From contig DVFZ01000122.1 of the NCBI GenBank assembly GCA_018712945.1, positions 25,322-89,321 of the forward strand: a stretch of 64,000 nt of DNA, written 5' to 3'. The translations under genes were made by a program, and so were the position numbers. This stretch comes from Candidatus Pullichristensenella stercorigallinarum. Lineage in GTDB: Bacteria > Bacillota > Clostridia > Christensenellales > Aristaeellaceae. Shown here piece after piece: positions 1 to 6,797 of this stretch (position 1 is the stretch's first letter; every line of letters begins with the position of its first letter). The notes under the pieces were generated by a model that was given only the letters and a program-made list of their open reading frames with translations, ran no database searches and was not told the origin of the DNA.

Positions 1-63
1 CGCCGCACGTGTCGCCGGGCCCGATTTTCCAGATGCGTCGGTCGCCGCGGTACATTTTATCAA

Positions 64-330
64 GCCTGCCCCGGACGCGAAAGTCCGGGGCAGGCCCAGA
101 ACGCTGCCAAAGCCTGCAAACGCAAAAATTGCCCTGATAAAATAAAAATCAGAGGCAATTTTTGCTTCCTGCGTCAGCTGCGCATGCCCTCTTCGGTCGC
201 TCACGTCCATGTAAGCTCCCCTGTCCGCAAGTTTGCTCCTTTATCTTGCGGGCTTTTGAATCCCTCTGGCAGCCTGTCGGTTTTGCCAATATCCTGGGTC
301 TGCCCCGGACCTTCGCGTCCGGGGCAGACC
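64..330 (+). repeat. Family A repeat, copy A1
   Basis: This is a dispersed element with a core of about 200 bp (96-296). The core carries an internal hairpin, CAAAAATTGCC with GGCAATTTTTG, and a block shared with copies A2-A4 that includes CTTACGTCCATGTAAGCTCC or close variants. It is bounded by two hairpins. The left one (64-95) and the right one (297-330) share the stem CTGCCCCGGAC/GTCCGGGGCAG, and their loops are near reverse complements. The right hairpin lies about 22 bp past the stop of the minus-strand DUF4432 gene, so it may be that gene's terminator hairpin. Short ORFs inside are not supported as genes. Bases 1-63 hold nothing I can identify. Confidence 0.8.
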
Positions 331-352
331 GTTGTTGAAACAGGAAAGCGGG

Positions 353-1396
353 TCAGTTCGCCAGCTTCTTGTATTCCTCGATAAGGGCCGCGTCGTCCGT
401 CAGCTCCATTTCAAAGCCGGATTCGTACACCTGGCCGGGTTCGAGGGTGATGAGCGTGCCGTTTTCGCGCGCTTCCACGCGGGAAAGCACGCCCGAGGTG
501 GTCGGCTCCAGGCCCAGGGCGTAGTCGCCGGCGCGCATGCACTTCCACTCGCACAGAAGCGGCAGCACCTTGGCGTCGAAGCGCAGGGCGGCGGCCAGGC
601 CGAGCTTTTCATTGTGCAGCATGGCAAAGCCCTGGCCCGGGAAGCCGGTGTGGAAGTAGCACTGTTCCTCGCGGCCGATTTCCGGGGCCTCCATGCGGTC
701 GTGGATGGGCAGGCCCTGGCGGGCGAAATCGTCGCGCGGCTCCACATGGCCGGAATTTACGTAAATGCGCGCGCCATCATCCAGCATCGGGTAGCCGAAG
801 TTGATGTGGTAAATCAGCATCATCGGCGAGGGGGCGAAGCCCTGGTTTTCCACGCGGTCGATGACCTTAAAAGCGCTCTTTTCCGTATGGATGCGCACCT
901 CGCGGGTGAGCACCATGTTTTCCTCGAATACGCAAGCCTCGCGCACTTCACCGCGCAGGCGGATGACCGCCTCGTCGCCTTCGAACACGGTTTCGCAGGC
1001 CACGTTCGCGGCGGGGGTGTTGCTGTACGGCCCATGCAGGCCCAGCTCGCGGCCATTGTCCGTGCAGGCCGCGCCCGCATACGTCAGCCCACAGGTGGTG
1101 AGCATGCCGGCGTCAAACTGCTTGAGGAAGCCGCGGCCGCCGTTTTCCGTGTAGAACTGCGGGGCGCGCACGCCCACCTTGGCGCCGAAGCCCATGTTCG
1201 CGCCCTTGTAGCGCAAAAAGGGGATGTCCAGCCCGCGGTCGGCCAGCAGGGTCATTTCCAGCCCCCGGCCGTTGTTTACGTCGAAAGCGCGCATGCCCCT
1301 GGCCGGGCCGTCGTTGTAGGTATAATCCTTTACGCCAAAGAGGGTTTCCAGATTGCCCGCGTATTTGCGCAGGTTTGCCATTTCGCTTTTTTTCAT
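353..1396 (-). CDS. DUF4432 / aldose-1-epimerase-like protein
   Basis: The protein has 347 residues and resembles the DUF4432 group of galactose-mutarotase-like beta-sandwich proteins. Family-like stretches are GMRAFDVNNGRGLEMTLLADRGLDI near the N-terminus and ELGLHGPYSNTPAANV in the middle. Such proteins are thought to bind or epimerise sugars or uronates in the cytoplasm; no substrate can be read from sequence. I place the start at ATG 1396 (MKKSEMANL) rather than the track's upstream Met, because AAGGAAGG lies about 10 nt before it and the promoter lies just upstream. The gene is transcribed alone, divergently from the kdpD-like gene. Its 3' end abuts family A copy A1. Confidence 0.85.
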   Translation of the reverse strand: MKKSEMANLRKYAGNLETLFGVKDYTYNDGPARGMRAFDVNNGRGLEMTLLADRGLDIPFLRYKGANMGFGAKVGVRAPQFYTENGGRGFLKQFDAGMLTTCGLTYAGAACTDNGRELGLHGPYSNTPAANVACETVFEGDEAVIRLRGEVREACVFEENMVLTREVRIHTEKSAFKVIDRVENQGFAPSPMMLIYHINFGYPMLDDGARIYVNSGHVEPRDDFARQGLPIHDRMEAPEIGREEQCYFHTGFPGQGFAMLHNEKLGLAAALRFDAKVLPLLCEWKCMRAGDYALGLEPTTSGVLSRVEARENGTLITLEPGQVYESGFEMELTDDAALIEEYKKLAN

Positions 1397-1435
1397 GGGA
1401 AAAAGACCTTCCTTTCGGATATGTTTTCCACATAT

Positions 1436-1464
1436 AGTATACCGCTTTTTACTGCCGCGCACAA
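1436..1464 (-). promoter_or_regulatory. Sigma-70-type promoter of the DUF4432 gene
   Basis: On the minus strand TTGTGC and TATACT are separated by 17 bp, about 40 nt upstream of the chosen ATG. Confidence 0.6.
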
Positions 1465-1518
1465 GAGGCGTGTTTTCGGTGGTTCATTGATTTTTTACTA
1501 CCCATTGCCCCGCGCCTG

Positions 1519-1527
1519 TGCTATAAT
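1519..1527 (+). promoter_or_regulatory. Extended -10 element before the kdpD-like gene
   Basis: TGCTATAAT matches the extended -10 form TGnTATAAT, 30 nt before the TTG start. No good -35 hexamer is visible at 16-18 bp, as is common for extended -10 promoters. Confidence 0.55.
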
Positions 1528-1557
1528 GAAGGCAGATTGCGGGAAGGAGGCGTTCGC

Positions 1558-2649
1558 TTGCGGCGTGGCAAACAACCGCATGGGGAACGGATGCTGCTGT
1601 TTTCCTGGCGGGATACGTTCGTTACGGTGATAGCGCTGTTGGGGGCGTTGGTTTTGAGCGCCGGGCTGCGCAAGCTGGATCCCGCCGGCGACAGCTATGC
1701 CCCGATGCTGTTTTTGTTTATGGTGGCGTTGGTCAGCCGCATCACGCGAGGGTACTTTTACGGCGTGGCGGCGGCGGTGTTGAGCGTATTCGCCATCAAC
1801 TTCGCCTTTACCGAGCCCATCATGGCGCTGAACTTCAGCCTGGCCGGTTATCCGCTGACGTTTATGACGCTCTTGGCCACGGCCATCCTCATCAGCGCCA
1901 TGACCACCCAGCTCAAGCGCCAGGAGGAGCGCAACTACCGCGCCCGCCTGGAGGAGATGCGCGCCAACCTTCTGCGCGCCGTATCGCACGATCTGCGCAC
2001 GCCGCTGACCTCCATATCCGCCGCGGCTTCGCTGCTTTCGGAGAATCTGGAGGAAATGGACACAGGGCGCCAACGCGCCATGCTTGCCCAGATCAGCGAC
2101 GACGCCCAATGGTTGATCCGCATGGTGGAAAACCTGCTGTCCATCACCCGCGTGGGCGAGACGTCGGGCGTGCGCAAAACGCCGGAAGCGGCCGAGGAGG
2201 TCATATCCGAAACGGTGCGCAAGTATCGCGGCCGCTTTTCCCGCCCGGCGGCGGAGATTTCCCTGCCGGACGAACTGGTTATGGTGCCCATGGACGCCAT
2301 ACTCATCGGCCAAGTGCTTTCCAACCTGCTGGAGAATGCCGCGCTGCATGCAGAGGGCGCGGAGCATGTGCGCGTATGCCTGCGGGTAGAGGGCGATGAG
2401 GCGGTGTTCGAGGTGTCCGACGACGGCGAAGGCATTCCGGAGGCGCGGCTCAAGACGCTGTTTGACCCCTCCGCCGCCCAGCCCAGCGACAGCGCGGCGC
2501 ATTCGCGCAACAACATGGGCATCGGCCTGAGCGTGTGCCGCACCATCGTCATGGCGCACGGGGGCGCGCTTTCGGCGCGCAATCTGCCCGGCGGCGGGGC
2601 CTGCTTTCGCTTCACGTTGCCGATGAAGGAGGAAGAAACGCATGCGTAA
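1558..2649 (+). CDS. Short KdpD-like membrane histidine kinase
   Basis: The protein has 363 residues. It starts with about four membrane segments (roughly residues 19-115, DUF4118-like), followed by a HisKA domain with the H-box SHDLRTPLTSI (His144) and a HATPase domain (NLLENAALHA, DDGEGIP, GIGLSVCRTIV). It resembles only the C-terminal half of KdpD: the N-terminal KdpD and USP sensor domains are absent. TTG 1558 is preferred to TTG 1537 because GGGAAGGAGG lies 7 nt before it. The gene overlaps the response regulator gene by 8 nt, so the two form an operon. No kdpFABC genes are in the window, so its targets are unknown; a role in potassium or turgor sensing is inferred from homology only. 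Confidence 0.88.
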   Translation: MRRGKQPHGERMLLFSWRDTFVTVIALLGALVLSAGLRKLDPAGDSYAPMLFLFMVALVSRITRGYFYGVAAAVLSVFAINFAFTEPIMALNFSLAGYPLTFMTLLATAILISAMTTQLKRQEERNYRARLEEMRANLLRAVSHDLRTPLTSISAAASLLSENLEEMDTGRQRAMLAQISDDAQWLIRMVENLLSITRVGETSGVRKTPEAAEEVISETVRKYRGRFSRPAAEISLPDELVMVPMDAILIGQVLSNLLENAALHAEGAEHVRVCLRVEGDEAVFEVSDDGEGIPEARLKTLFDPSAAQPSDSAAHSRNNMGIGLSVCRTIVMAHGGALSARNLPGGGACFRFTLPMKEEETHA

Positions 2650-3364
2650 TGCGGCAACTATATTGATCGTTGAGGATGACGAGCGCATCCGCGGCCTGAT
2701 CCGCACCGTGCTTGCCGGCGCGGGCTACGTCACGTTGGAGACGGGCAACGCCACCTCAGCCCTTTCCATGCTGGCCTCGCACCGGCCCGACCTGATGGTT
2801 TTGGATCTGGGCCTTCCCGACCGGGATGGGCAGGAGCTTTTGCGGGAGATACGTTCGTGGTCGAACGTACCGGTGGTGGTAGTTTCCGCGCGTGGGCAGG
2901 AGCGCGACAAGGTGCGCGCCCTGGATGGCGGCGCGGACGACTATATTACCAAGCCCTTTGGCACCGAGGAACTGCTCGCACGCATCCGTGCCGCCCTGCG
3001 CCATGGCCAGCGCATGGCCGAGGGGGAAAAGAGCGTTTACAACATTGGCGGTTTGCAGGTGGATACCGAGCGCCGCATTGTGCGCGTGGATGGCCGCGAG
3101 GTGCATCTGACGCAAATCGAATACAAAATCGTCACCCTGCTGTGCCGCAACGCCGGCAAGGTGCTTACGCACGACAGCATGATTCGCGAGGTATGGGGCC
3201 CGTTTTCCAACTGCGATACCCAGCTTTTGCGCGTAAACATGGCCAATATCCGCCGCAAAATCGAAAAAGACCCCGCCATGCCCGAATACATCCTCACCGA
3301 AATCGGCGTAGGCTACCGCATGGCTGAGGTCGGCAGTGCCGACGGCCAGAGCTGCCGCGAGTGA
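2642..3364 (+). CDS. kdpE: KdpE-type response regulator
   Basis: This is an OmpR/KdpE-type regulator of 240 residues. The receiver domain shows acidic residues EDD (11-13), phosphoacceptor Asp55 in VLDLGLPD and Lys104 in ITKPFG. The C-terminal winged helix ends in the usual GVGYRMAE. GGAGGAAGAAACGC precedes the ATG, which overlaps the kinase gene. The last residues after MAE (VGSADGQSCRE) and the stop codon are encoded by family B repeat B1, so the repeat has replaced or extended the natural C-terminus. It probably regulates transport genes elsewhere, since no kdpFABC genes are adjacent. Confidence 0.88.
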   Translation: MRNAATILIVEDDERIRGLIRTVLAGAGYVTLETGNATSALSMLASHRPDLMVLDLGLPDRDGQELLREIRSWSNVPVVVVSARGQERDKVRALDGGADDYITKPFGTEELLARIRAALRHGQRMAEGEKSVYNIGGLQVDTERRIVRVDGREVHLTQIEYKIVTLLCRNAGKVLTHDSMIREVWGPFSNCDTQLLRVNMANIRRKIEKDPAMPEYILTEIGVGYRMAEVGSADGQSCRE

Positions 3365-3789
3365 GCGGCGCGCGCCCGCCCCACGAGCAGGGGGACGGGC
3401 GCGCTTTGTTGCGTTTCGATTGATGCGGGAGTACGAATACGCGCCGGGCGGCTCACGCGCAGGAGCCGCCCGGCTTGCGTTGCAGGGTTGCGATTCTTGC
3501 GCGGCAGCCAATGGGATTCTTAAGGGATAAATCCCTTAAGCGGGTGCGGGCAGGGCCCGCCGTAGCCCCGCCGGAACCATGGCCCTGCGCGTGTGGCCAA
3601 GCGGCAAAACGCCCCGCCCGCCGTTCCCCGCGCGCCCGGCAACAGCCAGCTTGCACGAGGAAGAATTTTGCCCGCCGCCATCCCAAAACCGGGCGCGCGC
3701 CTTCCCGAAGCGCCCTTGCCGCAGGCAAGCAGCGTCGCCCCGCACCCACGCAGCGCCCCTTGCCCCAGCGGGGCAAGGCAGCGCCAACC
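3329..3789 (+). repeat. Family B repeat, full-length copy B1
   Basis: The element starts inside the last codons of kdpE with GTCGGCAGTGCCGAC, a hairpin with an AGT triloop. A terminator-like hairpin follows (about 3381-3412; GCGCGCCCG arm, then TTTGTTGCG). Next come GCCGGGCGGCTC/GAGCCGCCCGGC (3447-3474), CTTAAGGGATAAATCCCTTAAG (3519-3540) and a GC-rich tail with CTTGCCCCAGCGGGGCAAG. It is nearly identical over its whole length to the inverted copy B2 downstream of carB. ORFs in this stretch on both strands have no family resemblance and are treated as spurious. Confidence 0.8.
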
Positions 3790-3852
3790 GAAGAAATCCG
3801 CACCCTAGCGGCCAACGATATCTTCCCAAGGCCGGAGTGGCCGTGATGGTGC

Positions 3853-4110
3853 GCCCCTGCCCTATCAAGAATGGAGCAGAGCGTTGACAAAGCCCGCAAA
3901 CGCGAAGATTACCCAGATCAATTCAATATAGATTCAAAGGCAATTTTCGCCTCTTGCGTCAGCTGTACTTACAGGCTGCGGTCACTTACGTCCATGTAAG
4001 CTCCCCTGCCTGCAAGTTTGCAGCCTTGTCTTGCAGGCTTTCCTGCCGCTCATGGGATGTAGACTTTGCCAATGTCCCGGCGTCCCTGCTCCATCAAGAA
4101 TGAAACAGGC
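3853..4110 (+). repeat. Family A repeat, degenerate copy A2
   Basis: The core aligns by eye with A1 and A4: AAAGCCCGCAAACGCGAAGATTACCC, CTTGCGTCAGCTG, CACTTACGTCCATGTAAGCTCCCC and CTGCAAGTTTGC. Its flanking hairpins are decayed but still related to each other: CCTGCCCTATCAAGAATGGAGCAG on the left and CCTGCTCCATCAAGAATGAAACAGG on the right. The rest of the gap up to 4424 contains only GC-rich sequence in which I recognise no gene. Confidence 0.65.
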
Positions 4111-4424
4111 CCCCCTTGAGCGCATTCCGATTGGGGCAAAAGGGCAGACCGCCGCCGGAACCATTCGCGCGCGGAAGCGCCCGGCTTGCGCTGCAGAGAA
4201 ACAGAATTTACGCAGCGGACAGGGGAGGCCCCAATGGACAAACCCTCTGAGCGGCGGCCGTAAATTTATGCAGATGAGCAAGCGGCATGGTGCTTAGGCC
4301 GTCCACCGGGCTTGCATGCTTTCGCCAGAAAGCGGCCGGGGTGCGTCCATCTCCCGAAACCACCAGACGCGTCCCAACGCTTGCGCCACGGGCTTTTCCA
4401 GCCCCGCCCGCACTTTCCGGCAAT

Positions 4425-4452
4425 CAAAAAGCCCGCCGCATAACGGCAGGCT
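4425..4452 (-). terminator. Intrinsic terminator of the Cys/His membrane protein gene
   Basis: On the minus strand AGCCTGCCG and CGGCGGGCT form a stem with a 5-nt loop, followed by a T run, just past the stop codon. Confidence 0.7.
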
Positions 4453-4465
4453 CTACAGATCGTTT

Positions 4466-4978
4466 TTACTGCGCGCTTCCCGGCGTATAGACGGGGGCTC
4501 CGCACTCCGCGCAAGGCTGGTAACCCTTGTAATAGGCCACCGCCAGCTCGTATTTGCGGCTGTAACTGGCCACGTATTTGCAATCGGAGGTGTGGTAATA
4601 CTGGCCGCTGTCGTTGGCGTAGACATAGGTTTTTGCTATTTCCTCAACGTCGGCCAGTACCGGGGCGCTGGCGCCGGAAACCACGCCGTAGTTGGCAGAC
4701 CCCGTGTCCAGCGAAGCGGGAAGCTCCGGCCCATAGACCGTTACGTCCTTTTCCACGCCAACCATGCGCACGCCGCTATTGCCACGGCCGGGCGGCGAAG
4801 TCAGCGGCGAAAGAACCACCACCGTCAAAAACACAAAACAGGCGGTCACCAGCCCCTTTACGGCCGGATGCCACCGCTGCGTCCGCCACATCAAAAAAAG
4901 GCCGTAGGGATAGCATACCACCAGGAAGAAAATGGTCTTCCAAATGGAACGCTTCCGCCGCCGGGGCGTATTTCGCAT
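4466..4978 (-). CDS. Membrane protein with Cys/His-rich C-terminal domain
   Basis: The protein has 170 residues and no family I can name with confidence. The N-terminus is strongly basic (RRRKR), followed by two hydrophobic segments at about residues 12-31 and 40-57. The C-terminal half looks extracytoplasmic. It ends with YYHTSDCKY and, 25 residues later, PCAECGAP, an HxxxC...CxxC arrangement that could bind a metal or be disulfide-linked. Similar endings occur on some secreted nucleases and surface proteins of Firmicutes. The gene is monocistronic, diverges from the J-domain gene, and has its own terminator. Confidence 0.7.
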   Translation of the reverse strand: MRNTPRRRKRSIWKTIFFLVVCYPYGLFLMWRTQRWHPAVKGLVTACFVFLTVVVLSPLTSPPGRGNSGVRMVGVEKDVTVYGPELPASLDTGSANYGVVSGASAPVLADVEEIAKTYVYANDSGQYYHTSDCKYVASYSRKYELAVAYYKGYQPCAECGAPVYTPGSAQ

Positions 4979-5283
4979 GATTCAGATCCTCGTTTTCCCC
5001 AAAATTCGACAATTTCCTGATTTCTATTGTAAGCTCCATGGCGCAAACAGTAAAGGAAATGCCGCCGGAGTTCAAAAAATTGTACCATTGCGATAATATC
5101 TGCAATAGTTTCGTAATATACTAGGGGTAGCGGAGGCGAAATGTGCAGTCCACAACATATGGGCGTCATATTTGCCTTGGCATTCGCACGCACGCTGCTT
5201 GACAGGAAACGGCAAACGGTGTTATACTCAAAAATGGGGGTTTGGCGGGGGTAATTCTTCCTCTTGGAAGGGAGGCGCGCGCC
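4979..5283. other. Divergent intergenic region
   Basis: This 305-bp AT-richer spacer separates the divergent membrane-protein and J-domain genes. It contains the J-domain promoter. I see no further gene or repeat in it. Confidence 0.6.
5199..5228 (+). promoter_or_regulatory. Sigma-70-type promoter of the J-domain gene
   Basis: TTGACA and TATACT are separated by 18 bp, about 55 nt before the ATG. Confidence 0.75.
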
Positions 5284-5781
5284 ATGGCGAGCGATTATGA
5301 AATTCTTGGCGTTTCGCCCTGCGCCAGCAGGGAGGAGGTGCGCGCGGCGTATCGGGCCTTGGCCCGGCGCTGGCATCCCGACCGTTTTATGGAAGGCCCG
5401 GAGCGCGAATGGGCAGGTGCGCGCATGGCGGAGATCACCCGCGCTTATCGCGCCTGTATTAAGGGGTGCCGCGCGGCGCGTGCCACGCGCACTACGCGCG
5501 CGGAGGATGACGAGCGTCTGGAGCAGGCGCGCCGTTTGATCGACGATGGCCAGTTCAGCAATGCCCGCGCAGTGTTGATGGAGGTATCCACCCGGCGGGC
5601 GGAGTGGAACTATCTGTTTGGATTGATGCTTTTGCACCGGCAGGAATATGAAAAGGCGCTGGTGTACCTTTCCGTAGCCGCGCATCAGCAGCCGGAAAAC
5701 GAGAAATACACGCGCATGGAAAATGTGGCGCGGGGAATACAGGAAAGCAGACGGCCGCGCTTTGGCCGGTTTTCCTGGTAG
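5284..5781 (+). CDS. J-domain (DnaJ-like) protein with TPR-like tail
   Basis: The protein has 165 residues. Residues 4-60 form a J domain (DYEILGVSP, YRALARRWHPDRF) with the HPD tripeptide needed to stimulate a DnaK-type ATPase. The Gly/Phe and zinc-finger regions of true DnaJ are absent. The C-terminal half (FSNARAVLMEV, WNYLFGLMLLHRQEYEKALVYLSVA) reads like one or two TPR-type helical repeats, a common layout in clostridial J-proteins of unknown client. The start is ATG 5284 because GGGAGGCG lies just before it; the track's upstream Met has no site. No dnaK is adjacent. Confidence 0.85.
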   Translation: MASDYEILGVSPCASREEVRAAYRALARRWHPDRFMEGPEREWAGARMAEITRAYRACIKGCRAARATRTTRAEDDERLEQARRLIDDGQFSNARAVLMEVSTRRAEWNYLFGLMLLHRQEYEKALVYLSVAAHQQPENEKYTRMENVARGIQESRRPRFGRFSW

Positions 5782-5837
5782 GATTTAAGGCCTCGGTGGC
5801 GCCCGGTTCAGAGCGCTGGAAAGCCGCTTGATTGCAG

Positions 5838-5880
5838 AATTGCTTTTCCCAGGGAAGTGGGGGAAGCAATTTTGTTTTTA
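5838..5880 (+). terminator. Intrinsic terminator of the J-domain gene
   Basis: AATTGCTTTTCCC pairs with GGGGAAGCAATT and is followed by TTGTTTTTA. Confidence 0.75.
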
Positions 5881-6331
5881 TATTCGCTGTGCCTGCAATT
5901 TGCGGCTGTTTATGCAAGTTCAGTCTTTGTCGCGGGTCTGGCTTGGCTGGCACATTGATTTTGTCTGCGGGTGTGGGATGCCGCGAAATTTGACGAAGGA
6001 ACGCTCCCGCGGCGTTTTGCCGGGCTAGGGAGGTGGCGTTTCAATGCGGTTGCGCCGCTGGTGATGCGTAGGGGGAGGACGATGCTGCTTGTCCCGCTGG
6101 GACAAGGGCGCTTCGGGCGGACGCGCTTGGTTTGGGGCGGGGCAGGAGAACGCCTTATGCGTGCGGGTTGACCTATTATCGGATGCACGGGGAACGGTGA
6201 GGGCAGATGGGCTTTTCCACCATGCGCGCAAGATTGCAGTTGCGGCGGGAGTGGAATATATTTGTACGAGTGATTTGGCCTCTGAGGACTTGTTTTGCTG
6301 CCGCGTGGAAATCGCTATGTTGTGGCGAAGA
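5881..6331. other. Intergenic region with a partial family B remnant
   Basis: No gene is recognisable here. Around 6085-6150, GTCCCGCTGGGACAAGGGCGCTTCGGG resembles the distal part of family B elements and may be a decayed fragment. The remainder shows no structure I can support. Confidence 0.4.
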
Positions 6332-6797
6332 TTGGCGCTGCCTTGCCCTGGTGGGGCAAGGGACGCTGCGTGGGTGCGGGGCGACGCTGCTTGCCTGCGG
6401 CAAGGGCGCTTCGGGAAGGCGCGCGCCCGATTTTGGGATGGCGGCGGTGGGCGAAATTTTCTCACGTGCAAGCTGGCTGTTGCCGGGCGCGCGGGGAACG
6501 GCGGGCGGAGTGTTTTGCCGCTTAGCCACACGCGCAGGGTCATGGTTCCGGCGGGGCTACGGCGGGCCCTGCCCGCACCCGCTTAAGGGACTTGTCCCTT
6601 AAGAATCCCATTGGCTGCCGCGCAAGAATCGCAACCCTGCAACGCAAGCCGGGCGGCTCCTGCTCCTGAGCCGCCCGGCGGTTGTACGTACTCCCGCATC
6701 AATCGAAACGCAACAAAGCGCGCCCGCCCCCTACTCGTGGGGCGGGCGCGCGTCGCTCCAACGCGGCAGCGCTGGCAGCCGGCACCGCCGGCCGGCC
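6332..6797 (-). repeat. Family B repeat, full-length copy B2
   Basis: This inverted full-length copy begins directly after the TAG stop of carB-dapF-like with GCCGGCGGTGCCGGC. It carries the terminator hairpin GCGCGCCCGCCCC/GGGGCGGGCGCGC followed by TTTGTTGCG, then the GCCGGGCGGCTC stem, then the CTTAAGGGAC...GTCCCTTAAG hairpin and the GC-rich tail. It is nearly identical to B1 apart from compensating or loop changes. It is the likely terminator of the arginine operon. Confidence 0.8.

Noticed and set aside
1-63. Possible minus-strand gene start (MYRGDRRIWKIGPGDTCG) at the window edge
   Set aside because: It has only 18 codons in the window, no clear ribosome site and no recognisable family. 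It cannot be supported.
3453-3899. Several overlapping ORFs of 60-150 residues in repeats B1 and B2
   Set aside because: All frames are open because of high GC. Translations are Arg/Pro/Ala-rich and not conserved in frame between copies.
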